Position numbers and translations under genes: made by a program. Shown here piece by piece: positions 24,589 to 38,473 of a stretch of 64,000 nt of DNA. Position 1 is the stretch's first letter. Each line of letters opens with the position of its first letter. This DNA comes from Dasyornis broadbenti (lineage: Eukaryota > Chordata > Aves > Passeriformes > Dasyornithidae). The DNA lies in the NCBI GenBank assembly GCA_013397935.1, contig VZRN01005166.1, positions 989,582 through 1,053,581 of the forward strand. The letters run 5' to 3'. The notes under the pieces are model-generated. The model made no database searches. It saw only the letters and a list, made by a program, of their open reading frames with translations, and had not been told where the DNA came from.

Positions 24589-27500
24589 AATATTTAAAAA
24601 GATAGTGAACTTCTATTTTCAGATTATTTTCCCCCACATTATTCCCATGTATGTAATGTGGGGGATTCTGGAAACAATTTACAAATCATGGATCATATTC
24701 TGTTCTGATGTACATGTACTGGTGAATGACATGAAAGTGATCTATCTTGCTGGCTCAACAAGCAACTTCAAGGCACATGTTTTTTTTGACTTGTTGATAT
24801 TGGGAAGGACTCAGATAAGAGGTCATCAAATCTGATTCAGTTTATGATGCTTTGTGGACTACTTTTTTTTACATACGCATGTGGGAATGCCTTCAAAAAA
24901 ACTACATGGTCCTTTTACTAAAGAAATGTATGAAGCAAGATTGGAAAAGTCTAGAAGTAGTTCTAGAACTGTAATGCTAATTCTAAAATTCTAGCAGTAG
25001 TTTGTGGTAATAATATTTTAGAATTCTGCAGGAAAGATAATTTTTGAAATAAGTGGCTTCAGTTTTTCCAACATTATGGATCAATGGTGTAGCTAGGGAG
25101 TTAAATTTCCATGTAATTAATTTGATTTCTTTTTAAAAGAATTCAATACCTAATTTATCACATAGTTTAGTAGCTAATGAGAATTAAAGTAAATGCAGAA
25201 ACAATGGTTTATAATTGGAATTAAGCCATTCAGATTGAAAAAGCCATAATAATTTTAACTGCTCCTTTCTTCCTTTTGCCCAAGTCTAAGTGATAATATT
25301 TAGAATTCCTTTCAAATGGTGTTTGGAATGATCTTTGGCATTTCCCTGTGTAATCCTTTTCTATCCTTTCATCTTTTAACTATTGACCACCTTTCTTGTC
25401 TGCATTATGTCTGCTAAAACTCTGCCCATTTTTTCTTCATTTTACTACTAACTTGGATTTTCAGTATCATTATTTACTGTAGAAACCTGTCTGTGGATTT
25501 TCATTATTTCAAATCCTTTGCATGAGCAAATGTGATCTAGTTTTCATGCCAAACTTTTACCTGTATTTGATGATTAATGTTTCAGGTCTTAAATATCTTC
25601 TAATTCAATGACTGCAGTATTTCTTAGCCTGCCTAACACTTCTTTGCCTGCCCTTTGTAGAAGTTTTATGTTGCTGCAATTAGGCAAATACATACCTTTC
25701 AAACAGGTTTCCGTGACAGGTTTGTTATTCAGATGTATTAAAGTCACTGTGGGATCAGACAGAATAGTAGGGGTTAGCTGCACATTAATGAATTTGCACA
25801 AATAGTTATTCTTGTGGTAACTGTAATTCAGTGTTTCTGAAAAGTACACATACACATGGTTTGTGTGCTCACAATTTGAGCATGTAATGAAGTTAGGTGT
25901 ATGCTTTCGAAGAACTGAAATTATATTTTCAGATAAATGAGTCAGCATAACGGATTACTGCTTCTAGGAGTTCTATTTTGGCATCTAACTAAAGTATTTT
26001 CACTGAGAGTGATGGCATTCTGAGTGAAGAGATGGATTAAGTATAGGATTGAATAGGGTGATACCAAAATTTAGAAATAAGTATTAGAAGGTAAGCTGCA
26101 TGGTGGGTCATTGCACCTAGATGTGACGGAAATTAAAACTGGGATCTTCTTATCTCTCACCAGTGTGCCTCTATCTTCCTGATTTGTGTACAGGAAGTTA
26201 GGGACCAGGAACTCTCTTGAAGAGTAAAAGACAATAAAGATGCATATCGACTTCAAAATGTAGTGGATTTGGATGAGATTTTTTTCTTGAGAGCTTGGAA
26301 ACTTGTATGGCCATCTGAAAATCACTTCACTCATGGATAAAAGGACAAGTGTGCATATGTGGAGCAAAATCTTTGATTTTACTTCATCCATAATGAACAG
26401 AAGAGTGAGTTTACAATAGCTCAGGAATATCTCTTTACTGTGAAAATAAGTATATTTGCTCTAATTTCGGAATTTTGCAATGGTGCTTGTGTTAGCAGAG
26501 GTAAGTCTTTTTTTGAATTGGATTTGAAAATAATTTCCTAGGTTGGTAAAATTGTGCAAATAACACTAAATTCAAATTCAGATACTGAGAATTGAGATGT
26601 CTAGGAAAAAAAGGCTCTGGAATTCTCTTAAAGATAAATCTTATATTTAAAGTATGGCTACAACTTGAAATTATTTTCACTCTTAGCAGTAAAAGTCTAA
26701 GGAACTTCATTATGATTTTGAGTCTCTTCTAAAAAGACTAGAGTTTTCTTTGCCAATTTGATGTGATTCCTTTTCAGAAATGCAAACAAAAAGATCTTGT
26801 ATACATAAGCACACCCAATTGTTTGATTTGCACCTACAGCTGGAACACTGGGAAGAGGAATGTTCTGGGAACTCGTTATGCAAATGCCAGACCAAGTGTC
26901 CCACTTTATTTCAGAGTTACCATCTAGAGTATTACCACAACAAATGGCCTTTTTAAACTAGAATGAGGTTTAACCAGCTGTAAAATTGATAATCAGTCAT
27001 GGTATTTCAGAAACTGCAGTGTGAGTGGTTTTTACATTGTCTGTGCAGTAATGAAAATCAAGTTCCTAGAACAATGAATGTACCTGAAAGTAGTTTTTAA
27101 ACTACCCATGAGAAATTTTATACACTTAATTCTGTTGATTTTGTTTTTACTGACCAAGAGGTGAAGTTGCATCCAGGAAAGAGTACACAAAGCAGTATTG
27201 CACAGCCACCCATTCCATGCTGGATTATCATGTGGAAGGGAAAGTGCAATAAGGTTGGGCAGTCAACCTTTGTTCTATTTTATCCTCTTAAGTTTTGAAT
27301 TTTTTTTTCCTTCTAATATGTCTATATGTTTATGTAGTTGTACTGCCACTCCCAAGATATAGAAGTTAGCTTAAAATAGATGCAGTATGACTTTAAAACA
27401 TCACTAAATGGTAAGTAGTTTTCTTGTTGTATATTGCAAAGATTAGAAAAATTGTTTTATTGCACAGTGCTGATACTAAGTCCTTTCAAATGTTTTCTGC

Positions 27501-27589
27501 CAGCTCATAGCCTGCTTTATAGCAGTAGCACTTGATTTGGCTGTTGCCAGAGCTGGCATTTGAATCCAGCCTCTATTTTCTTGCATTGC

Positions 27590-27700
27590 ACAGGATTATT
27601 TAGATTGGAAAAGACCTCCAAGATCAGCAGAGTCCAACCTTTGGCCAATCACTGCCTCATCAACAAATTACTACTCTAGCCCCAAATTTCAAGGCTCCTC
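27590..27700 (-). mobile_element. CR1 3' fragment, antisense
   Basis: 'ttggaaaagacctccaagatcagcagagtccaacc' and the following diverged bases are an inverted CR1 3' end. The 5' limit is vague. Confidence 0.75.
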
Positions 27701-28669
27701 TTGCAGGCTGGGAGGACGACAGGCAAGATACAATGTACTGCTGGTTTCAGAATGGTTTATCTTAGTCTCTGTTGTTGAAGCTCTTCTGGTTTTCCATGTA
27801 TATTTCTGAGTTTGGCACTTGATGCTCTCTTTTGTCCAGACCATGTAATACTGAGGCTGAAAGAAGTTTGTCTTATTTCCATGTAATTATTTGTAGGGAT
27901 TAAAACAGCTTGTGTGGGCATGAAAAGACAGTTTCCCAAAGTAATAACATGAAAGTGGATCACTAGATTGAATTAGGAGTTTTTCTAGCCTAACTATGTT
28001 GTTCCCAGCAATAGTCAGTAGCTCAGAAGTGCCTGGGACATAGTGCAGAAGGATTCTGCCTATTCAGTTCCACTCTCCCAGCCTGGGGAAGCAGTGCAGC
28101 TCAGGGAGTCTCTAGGGTAGATGAGGTGGTTTTCTGTCTCATAGCTCTTGACAGCTTTATCTCCCTTGAATCGAATAGCCTTCAGCCCAATCTAAACTCC
28201 TTGGCAGCAGGTTCTATGATGTGAATAAACCCTTCCATTCTGTTTTAAGTCTCTTGCATGCTGGCTTCATTTGCCTGCCATCTTCCTATTAATGGGGATC
28301 CAGCTAGCCAGGAAGTCTGAGTCACCACATACGTAGGAGACCAGGTTCCAGCTGAATGCCTGTGATACTGTCTGATGTTGTCTCTGCTTATTTCAATTTG
28401 TGCTTATCCATCAGCGTCTCTTATCTTAGATTTGACTGCAATACAAAACAAAACATGGTCACGATCTTCCACAGACAGGCCCTGGTCCATGATTGATGAT
28501 ACTGTGATAATACAATTCACGATGAAATATTGTTTCACAGAATATCCTGTCAGCTCTTCTAACAGCAATGTCTAGCCAAATAATTTGTGGTATTTCTGGA
28601 GATATACACAGCACCCTGTCAGTAATTGAGCTCTGGTTCAAGCTATTTCAGAATTGAATACAAATACCG

Positions 28670-29935
28670 ATCATAGGATAATTTAGGATGCAATGGACCT
28701 GTGGAGGTCTTCTGGTCTAAAATGCTGACGTACTCATAATCAGCTTCAATTGGATGATGTTTAAGAATTTAGTATGGAAAATATCTCATCGTGGAGATGC
28801 CATATCCTCTCTGGGCAACCTTTTGCAACATTTGACAGTGGTGGAGAAAATGTTGCCATATAGCAAATTTCAGTTTCCCAAATGGCAACCTGTGTCTGTT
28901 GCTTGTTGTCATACTCCTCTGCCATAGGGCCCACTGCCAATTCGTGACCAGCTTTTTGTTCACCAGGACCCTCGGATTCTTTTCCTCAAAACCACTCTTT
29001 AGCTAGCAAATACCAGGCTCTCCTGGTGTGTGGTGGTATTCCATCCGCCATGTGGGGCTGTGTGGTGTCACTTAACTGCGTAAGGCTTCTCTTAGCCCAT
29101 TTTCCCAGCCTTTCTGGATCCTTCTGAATAGGGAGCTCTACCCTCCAGTGTATCAGCCACTGCCCTGGTTGTGTTATCCATGAAGTTGCTGAAGGTACAC
29201 ACTGTCCTAATTTTTGGGTCATTAGTAAAAACAAACAGTATTAGTCCTACTATCAGCCCCATTATTAGTCCCTGGGGAATGCCAGTAGTCACCAGCTGCC
29301 AAGTTGGACTTGATTCTGCTGATCACAATGACACTTTGAGCCGGATGGTCCAGCCAGGTTTCCACCCAACTGATTGTTTGTATACCCAAGTGGCCCTTAT
29401 CATTACTGTAGGAATCTGTGTTGAATACCTTGTTGAAGTCTAGATAAACAGCACTGCTTACTCCTTGGGCACTGAAAGAGTCATCTCTTTAGAGAAGACA
29501 GGTTGATTAGGTACAATTTACTTGTGATCAATTTATTCAGTTATCTTATTCTCCATTTATTTGGTAATGGTGTCCAGGGGCCTGAACTTAACTGGAATTC
29601 TGGCCTCTTTTTGTGCAGGTCCTCCTTACTGAAGATGGGCAGGGCACTTACTCTTTTCCACTTAACAGGAGCCTCCCTCAGTTGTTGTGACCTCTCAGAG
29701 GAGGTAGAGAGCAGCCTGGTAGTGATTTTGACTGGGTCCTTCACGCCCCTCAGATGGATCCTGTGAGGATTCTTGGAGTGGAGCTGTGTATGTTCCAGGA
29801 GACAACAGCAAAAAAGGCATGAAGCGCCCATTTTCTGTCCCCAGGTGTCCTGCTCCACCAAGACAGTGTGCCCCCATTTACTTTCTTTTGCTACTGATTT
29901 ATTCATAGAAGCCTTTGTTCTTGTCCTTCATACCC
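28670..29935 (-). mobile_element. CR1-type LINE, ~1.25 kb, antisense, including ORF2 3' part
   Basis: An inverted CR1 3' start near 28670 is diverged ('cctgtggaggtcttctggtctaaaatgctg'). The body then carries clear CR1 ORF2-derived stretches in inverted order. These include 'gttgctgaaggtacacactgtcc', 'tcccattattagtccctggggaatgccagtagtcacc', 'gccggatggtccagccaggtttccac' and 'cttgttgaagtctagataaacagc'. The 28770-29000 part is diverged or rearranged. The frame is broken throughout, so the element is inactive. The older divergence suggests an ancient subfamily compared with the copy at 13095. Confidence 0.8.
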
Positions 29936-30544
29936 TTTCAGTGCCAGGACTTGAGTATGTTTTTGTGTGTGAGGGTGAGAGTGTATGTGTGTATATTCTG
30001 GTTTTCTAGGGACAGCAATACTAAATGCTTCCCACTTTAAGAGAAACAAGTTTAATCACAGTCATTCTGTGTCATGCTCTAAGTCATGCTCTTATGTGTG
30101 GCACAGGATGTTTTACACTATCCAAAGTGGCATAATATGTTTATTTTATTATGGTCTTACATGACATTTGAAGATCTCACAGACACTGCTAAGGTGATGT
30201 TTTTTCCCGACTGAGGCAAAACTGCGGTGCTATGTACAAACACAAGTATTTATTGCTTATGTTTGTCTCTTCAAGGTGCAAGAGTTTGGAGTTTTTTCTT
30301 TAGTATCTTGATATTATGTAATGTTTATTTTTAAATACAGTTCCTTCTGATATAACTTGCAATTAGCATTAAAAGCTTCTGCAAACTGATTCATAAAGCA
30401 GAGGATGTAACACCCACTGAGTAGAGTTTATGGCTAGATAACAGATCAGAAATCAAGAGCTGTTATTTTCCCCAGTTTGTGGTCAACTCTGATAGAAATT
30501 TTCAATTTTGTAATGAATTGACATGCTAGCAGCTTCTAAACCAA

Positions 30545-30572
30545 GCAGTTGCCTTGATGCAGTTGCCTTGAT
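30545..30572 (+). repeat. Exact 14-bp tandem duplication
   Basis: GCAGTTGCCTTGAT is present twice in direct succession in intron 1. Confidence 0.9.
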
Positions 30573-31127
30573 GTCTTTTAAACTTTATATGATTGGATTT
30601 TATTGACTAAGGAAATAAGAGTTCTTCCATGACTAAACTAATTTATTGATAAAATAGTTGAAAAAATCCTTTAGAAGAAATTTTCTGCCCTGTTCTGTGG
30701 TCCTTTGTGTCATCTCCTCTTTAGTGAAAGAAGCCTAAAGATCTTTATAAAGGCTACCCACAACTTCGGGGAGCAGTTGTTTGCAATGTGAAGGTCCTAA
30801 CTAATCTTGTAGGAGAAATAGCTAATTAATATAGATTTGTGCACAGAACAAACTTCTTGCTTAGAGACTTGGAAAAGTAGTTACAGCAGCAGATTGCAAC
30901 AGGCATTCACTTCACCAGACTTGCTGAAGTAGGTCGTTCAAAATCTGCAGATAGCAAGTTCCTGTAACCACTTTTCTACTGCTTTACTTCATACCTTCGT
31001 ACAGTAAAGAAATTCTTTATTTAAGGGCTGTCTTTATCTTTGCAAGAACAGAAGCTTTTGGACTTGATACAAAAATTGATTTTAATGTTGCTGACCTGCT
31101 ATATGCTCAGGTCAAAAGTAATTGCAG

Positions 31128-31215
31128 CATCACAGAATAACTCAGCTTTGAACACCTCTAGAGGTCATCTAGGTTCAACCCCTGCTCAAAGTGACTGCTT
31201 AATGTCTGTCCCGAG
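31128..31215 (-). mobile_element. CR1 3' fragment, antisense
   Basis: 'catcacagaataactcag' followed by 'cacctctagaggtcatctaggttcaacccctgctcaaag' is a diverged inverted CR1 3' end. Sequence after ~31215 loses similarity. Confidence 0.75.
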
Positions 31216-33158
31216 TGTGAAGCCAGTCTCTTTTATACACGACAGCCAGTTATATGGTGCGATGGGGTTAGTTTTTCTCCCTATTTTTGGGGGCAATTTT
31301 CAAACACTTTTAGTTGGGCTTGTAAGGAGAGACAAGCTCTATTCCAGTCCTAGAGGTTGAGGCTACTGACCTCTTAAATATCTTTTTGTTATTGAAGTTG
31401 ATGAAGAGACTTCAGTTTTTGATAATATCTCATCATCATGGATTTTAGAAATAATGGAAGTATTACTCTAGTCAGTCCCTAGAAGAACATGTATTGAGTT
31501 TCAGTGGAAAACATCCAGAAAAATTCCCGTTCTGCTTTAAAATCGAAAGTGTTGTGTTAAGAGTCCTGACACAGGAATTGGAGTTGAAGTGTTATTTCTG
31601 TTATGTTATATATTTAAACATTTTAAATATTTATGTATTTTAACGTATTTACATGTAGGTTTTTCCATACTGCATCTAAATTCTGTACCTCAAAGTTAGA
31701 TGTGATTTTGATTATCTCAGTTTTATTTATCACTTCAACTGGAAATCTGGGCTCATGTAATTATGGTGGAGTATAGCACTTACATTTTAAGAAGTATGTG
31801 GTGTAGCTGATTACAATATGCTGCTGACATCAAATTTGAAGTTAGGCAGGAGATAATATGATGGGCAGGCCATTATTTATTGGGTTAGAAGTGTTTTAAA
31901 GAGTAATTTTAAACAGTTACGGGTACTTTTAGTACAGGGAAATTTTATAATAATTTGTTCTGAATCAATGACTATGAAAAAACAAAGTCTTTTTATAACT
32001 TCTAATTAATCATGCTTTTCGGGAAGGAGGGTGCTAGGTTTTTTTCTTGATTTTCTTTTCAAGCCGCGTTGTTTGCAGCTCCAGTTACTGTATTAGAGAT
32101 AGTTATAATTTTTATTATTTACCCTAATAAGCATACTTTTTTAGTTATTGGATTGTGTACTTGCATCTTATTTATCCATGACTGCTAAATATATCAGTTA
32201 AAACACATAGTATAACACAATCATGTGCATTGTATGAAGGAATATATCAGAAATACATTTATCCAAAAACAAGTTCATGGCGGAATTGAAGGGTGGGTAA
32301 TTCTGATGGTATAACATGCAATGGATAGTTGCTGACAGTAGCTTCACAGACTGAACTGTTTGAAGTTATAAACAGAAAAATTTTCATGATAGAGAAGTGG
32401 AATTCTTAGTATGGAATAAGGATGACATTCTGGTCAAAACATGATTTCAAGAATATGCTGCACATCTGTCTCCTTCCTCAAGCACAGGCGAGCCCCCTGA
32501 CCTTTATCTACGTTCCTGATCTTACCTTTTAGTCCAGCAGCTGTAGCCTTTGGGAAGCCCCGTTTGGGAAAAGAGGAATGAATAAAAGACTGTGTGTTTC
32601 ATTTGGATTTTCTTGAAACAGTTGGTAATTCCATTTTTCAGGGTGTCAGAGAAACAATTTCAGGCACGGGTTTATTTTTTGTACATTTGTAGGTAGTCTT
32701 TTTGCAGTTCTAATACTTGTACTGTTCTGCTTGATTGCTTGGGCAAACTCCATCTGAGCTGGTGCGTAAATGACTGCGGAAAAGTGACAGTCAAAATTAC
32801 CAGCCCGCTCTTGGTTTCTTGTTAAGGAGCAAAGATTGCTAATGAAGGCCTTGGAGGTTTCCAGTGAATAGGAAATTATCTCTAGTGTAATTTTAACAGG
32901 TTTGCAGTTCTGGGCCTTGGTGCTCATTAATGTTTTGAAAGCAGTGTGAATTCTAGAATCAAAAGTAGCTAAAGAACTTGGAAATGTACAGTGACTGCAG
33001 ATGAAAGTAGATTATACTGAACTACTGAATTTTGCATGGCTACAGTGATAATCAGCAACACATGCAGGACCAGTTTTATTTTATTAAAGCTCAGAGAGAA
33101 AATAACAACCAGTTTGGAGGAGAAAATGTGCATTTTTGTAATGATTAAGTTTTTAGGG

Positions 33159-33176
33159 TTTTTTTTTTTTTTTTTT
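33159..33176 (+). repeat. Poly-T tract (18 T)
   Basis: A homopolymer in intron 1 with no adjacent recognisable retroposed copy. Confidence 0.85.
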
Positions 33177-33289
33177 AAGTGAATAATGTTAAGCTGTATC
33201 TTTAGAGCTGGTGGTTTACTCCTGTTTTCAGCCCTCTTTCTTTGACTTAATTTACTGCATTTGGTATTTCATCCAGTAATTTGTGAAGA

Positions 33290-35050
33290 GATTCCAGGCA
33301 GGCTTGGAAGGAATTTTAGAGATCAATGGTTAAGGATCCACAGCTGAATCTACTGAAGTAAATATTTCTCTAGCTTGTGAATTTCTTATGAATGCAATTT
33401 CTCAACTTCATTGAGGAGCTATATTATGTCAGCTTATCACTACTGCTGTTAAGAACTTTTATCCCTAATCTGCCACTTAACCTTTATGCCTAATTCAGCT
33501 GACTTTTTATGCTGTTTTGGGGAACGTGAGGAATCGTTTATATCATCATTGTTCTTAACAGCGTTTTATGTTCAGTGGGAATTTGTCCTGTCTCCTTAGA
33601 CTAAACTTTTTAAAGACTGAAGTCTCTGATCCTGACAACCTACTTTAGCACAAATTGCTTATCATTTCCCTGCTCTTGTTAACTTCCGTTTAGTCCTTTT
33701 TCAGCTTGTCTTGTGCAGTCCTCTGTATAAGGATTCACAAAACTGGACACAATATTCTGGCTTAGGTTGTACCAATATGAGCAAATGATTTCTGATCTTT
33801 ATTTACAAAAGAATCTTAGTTCTCTGTGAGGTTTTATATAATGCACCTCCTGTTTATGCATCCTAGACTGGACTTCTAGTCTGCTATAACCCTGTGTCAT
33901 TTTCCATTATCTTCCTGCTTTGTCATTATTCAAATTTTTATGTTCTGTGCATTTAACTTCTTTCAAAAGCTTATGTTAGTGGGAATTTCCCCCCTCTTTT
34001 TTGTACTTCTCTTTGAGTTGCTTCTGATTGTATTTTTTTCAGGGTTTTTTCTCTTTCTTTTTGAGGTAAATTTGAATGCAGTAAAAAGCCTGTGCTCAAA
34101 ACTCCAAGCTTGGTATCATTTGCTGAATTTATTTATTTTATTTTTAGTTCTTAATAGATCTGTTTCTAATTCTGATGCTTTATTGTGGTAATGAAAATAT
34201 TCTGTAAAACTGAAACAGGACAAATCCAAGGGAATTTCTTTTTGACCTACTTTTTCAAGTCCTGATGATTACCTAATTCCTAATAATTACCCTTTGGACT
34301 TTTTCTCCATGATTTCCTATACCATATTTTTTTACTTTGCCAGTGAGAATGGTGAGTCTTGCATTTTATTCCTATGTTAAGATACTTTGCTTTATTGATT
34401 ACTCCATATATTCTGCCAGAAATCATTTACATGGCACTGTTTCATCTTTGGGAGAAATACAAAAACCTTAAACCCTGGATCTCACGTGTTAATCTTCTAG
34501 GTGTTTACCTAGAAGTTTAACTCCCCATCCTAGTTTACCTCCCCATCCCCAAATATTCTGATCTGTAATTCGGAAAATCCTCTGCCTTTTAATGGGAGTG
34601 CTTTGATTTACCCCTTTCAGTCCTGCTGACCTTTTCTGTTCTCCTGAGTTCTCAGCATAAATGGATTAAGACAGTCTACTTAAATACTGTGAGTGAATTT
34701 CAGTGGATCTTGCTGTCCTCAGCACATTTCTTCAAGTATATAATGATTTTCTTTAGGATTTGTTTTCATTCTGTCCCAGAAAGCATGGAAGAAGCATGCA
34801 CCTTCTGTACATTCTTTGCTTTTTGTAACTGTTAATGGATTTTTTTTTTGGATCATTCTTAATATGAAGTATCTTCCATTATTTGCTCTTGTCTCTTGTA
34901 GAGTACAACTCATTATACCCCTTTGCCTTCCTGATCATTATTGACATGCTTTTACTGTTCCATAGTGGTGTTCCTTACAGTCCTTCTTGTTGCATCTTGG
35001 ACTATTTCATGATTATACTTTTTGAAGTATTAAAGCCGAAGCTATTTTTG
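33290..35050 (-). mobile_element. Ancient CR1/L3-like LINE remnant, antisense
   Basis: Scattered inverted CR1/L3 landmarks appear in the right order. A tail-like 'cttggaaggaattttagagatcaatgg' comes first, then 'gtcctctgtataaggattcac' and 'actggacacaatattctggcttaggttgtacca'. Next come 'ccaagcttggtatcatttgctgaatttatttattt' and 'acaggacaaatccaaggg'. All are strongly diverged and broken by indels. The boundary on the right is a guess, because similarity fades after ~34550. It is probably the oldest LINE in the window. Confidence 0.5.
34494..34515. repeat. Perfect 9-bp inverted repeat with 4-base loop
   Basis: CTTCTAGGT and ACCTAGAAG are exact reverse complements around GTTT. It lies within the diverged LINE remnant, so it is probably incidental. 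Confidence 0.7.
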
Positions 35051-35946
35051 GGCTGTTACCATCCTATCGTTATCGTTACATTTTCACACTGTGCATTTCA
35101 AATAGCAAGGGAAAATGTATAAAACCAATCAAATATGCACGTAGGATGCAGCACATAAGAGGATGTATCTTGAGGAATATTGCTTGTATGATGAAGAAAA
35201 ATTTGCCTGGATTCAATAGTAGACAACATTAAAACCATTTCGGTATTTGGTTGCCTTCATGTACAGAAATCAGATTGTAAGTAAAGCTTGTTATGAATTT
35301 ACATACTTATTTGTAGATAGTAGCTGCTTTTAGGTTTCTAAACTGTACATACTCAATACTGTTAAATCTGTTAATTAATGTAAAACTGTTAAAGAACTAG
35401 AATAGCAAGACATCCCAACAGTAAATGTCAGCTGCATTATCATGGCCCAGATTATTCCTTCACATACTAATTACTAATGCTTAAGTAAAAGAAAAGTGAA
35501 TTGCAACATATCCTAGAGATTACTGAATAGGACAAGCTTGGGAAAAGGCTGTATTTGCCTGGCATATGACCTTTCAGTTGTTTTTCATGTTGTATGCTTT
35601 TACTGAGCTGTTTGCCTTGCATCCAAAGATAGCTTTGTGATATGGAAAGAAGTATTCACTCAGGAAAGACCAAAATTGTTTAAGGGTCCCATTGGCATAT
35701 GGAAGAACATAATGGGGGTTTAATCCTGGTGAAGAATCATTAGATGCTCACTTCCTGTGTTCATTGATTTGGGAAATTCTGCCTTCAAAAAGCATTTGGG
35801 CCAAGTTAGAAAAATGTAATCTGAAGTTACAAGACTTCCTATCCTTACTTTTTGCTGCAGCATATTTTGTTAAATTCTTTTTGAGGATTTGGAAGAGGAA
35901 TATTGTATTGGTTTTCTTATAAGTAACGGTTTAGTGAAGTTTTCAC

Positions 35947-36045
35947 AGGATTTCATGGGTGTAAGCTGGAAGGGAATCTTGAAGTATCATCTAGTCCAAC
36001 CCCTTGTCTGTGGGCAGGGACATCTTTTGCTAGATCAGGCTTTTT
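35947..36045 (-). mobile_element. CR1 3' fragment, antisense
   Basis: 'aagctggaagggaatcttgaagtatcatctagtccaacccc' followed by 'gggcagggacatcttttgctagatcagg' is an inverted CR1 3' end truncated after ~100 bases. Confidence 0.85.
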
Positions 36046-38473
36046 ACGTTTTCCAGTTATGGCAGGATTATGAATTGTTTTCTGAAGTAAATGATACCTT
36101 TTCTGTTCAATCATCTTACTTTTTTTTAGCCTTGAGTTTTATTTTTCTCACATAAGGAAAGTGAGGAATAAATCAAAGTAGCCAAAGTTGCTTTTGACAG
36201 CCAGTGGAGTTTACATGTACATATCAATGTTAGACAGGTTCAAACAGTTACTTTAATGTCAGAAACTCTTATCAGCACAGCATGGTTTTAATCTGATGGG
36301 GGCTTCTATGGGATTGCCTGGAATTAATATAAAGTTAATTACTGAGAAGCTACTAATATTTTTATGCATTACTGACCGTTTTGTCAGAGAAGAATATAAA
36401 TATTTAGTTCCTGTATCACCTGAACTTTTCTTGCTCTTTTTCTTTGCTTCATTCAGGTCTGTAAACAATGCACACTGCTTGCTGGGAAAGCCAAACTCCA
36501 TGTTGTCCACAGAGGGTGACTGCTGCTAGAGTGGCCAGGAGCTCTCCTCATGTAGTAGGAGGGTGTTGTAAAATTTATCAAGTTCGGTCTTTTCTCTTGA
36601 AAAACATTTTAGCCTGTTTGCCATGAGCAAAATGCTTTTGATGGGGCCAGATCTGTCTTTGCCAGTGATGCGTTTGTTTGGAAGCTGCTATTTTTGGCCT
36701 GTTAGCTTCTGAGTCTTTTGTAATAGCAGAAAGAGGAAGTGAACAGTGAAATCCCTTTAATAGCGTATTTCCTGGTTGAAGTGACTTATCTGTGAGGCCT
36801 AGACAGAGGAGACGTCATTTCCTGGATTACTTCTCTTCAGTCTCAACTGTCTGTTTTACTGCATAATCTTTTGACCCAGCTTCTTAATTGTAGTGAATTT
36901 TTCTGTTAAGCGATGTAAACTAGGTCTTTCAATGAAAATGTAAAGCTTCAAGGAAACAACTTTTGACAAAATGCTAACGTGCAAGACAAGTCTTTCATAT
37001 ACTGCATGTTGATATGAGCTTGAAATCTCTTACATTAAAATTTTGTTTAAAAGCTTAAAATCTTGTGTTTGAAAAAGAGTATGATAATAAGGTTTGTTCA
37101 CAGGGATAAAAAAAAAATTGACACACTTTCTGTTACTTGTAATGATGATACTGGTCACCTCTCTTTGACACCAGCTGTATCTGGCTGTCTTCAAGAATTA
37201 GGACACTTCCAAATAGCTAGAACAGTCTGTTGCACTGTTCTCAAATTTCCATTCATTAATAACTACTTGTGAAAATTGTTTCCAGGAGCCCATGAAAAAA
37301 AAGCAGAAAGAGCTAATAAAAAATTAGCTGCAAATATGGTTCTCAGTTTGTATAACCCCCAAAAAAGCCCTGGAATCGGAATGACACGGGGACGAGAAGT
37401 GACATCTGAAATTATAATATACAGTTCAGTTTAAATTGGAAGTTATGGTTGGTTTGGACCTTGTAATCCTACTTCTCTAAAGTTTTTGTTGGGATGATAA
37501 CTATTCTTTCCCCTGATGTTTTTTGCATGAGATAGAAGATGAGCACACCATAAATGGGTTTCTTGGTCAACCACTAAAATATCTTCGCTTGAAAAGCATG
37601 AAGACATCAGGTGACCTTACCTCTCTTCCCCTCCAAAACAGGAAGAACACAAATACGCCTTGCTGATTTTTGTTAGTACAGTCTGCATTTATATCTCCCT
37701 TAAAATATCTACCCAGTTGTTAGTGATCATGAGACTATTGTGCCAGTAGCAGTGAAAGAAGTATCTTGGTGTTTGGTGTGGTGTGTAGATTGTCATCTAA
37801 TTGGAATTGATTCTTCATTGAGCTAGGTAAAATCCTAAAAGGTGGCCCAGCTGTTCGGCATTCAGCACGGTCCTTCTCTAGATATTGCAGGGTGAGCATT
37901 CGTATTTCTGCTGACACACTGTGCTGCAGAATGAGATACCCTTTCTTTGAAGGTAGTGTTTGCCAAATAAAGAGTAGTATGGATTCTATTATGTTATTTT
38001 GCAGGAAGTCATATCAAATTAGTACTTTCTGTTGGATTTGTCCATATTGTTGGGTAATACCTGTGCAATTCATGTAGTGACTAATCCATAAGTATATAAC
38101 AACTTTGTTACTTCGGTTTGGTTTTATTCTATCTTCTATAAAAGCGTCATATAAATTAAAAGTAGGTAATAAGTCTTCTGTCCCTCTGAAAGATGAGTAT
38201 GATGTCCTGCTGCATCACTCCTTTATCCTTAACGTGTCTTGCAGGAACAATTATGGTCAAGGCTGACATAATTCCTATATATACTGTTACTAAAGCAATT
38301 ACTGTGCCTTCTTAACTGACTTCCCATTTGTTTATTTACACTGTCTTATGCTTCTTTCTGTTAGGACGTTCTAAAACTTGATGTGTCAGACCTTTGTAAT
38401 AGTTCAGGTTACACAGAACCAAGAGTAAAATTCCATCTTTTCTCTGTTCAGCAGTGGAAATATTATAGGTGTT

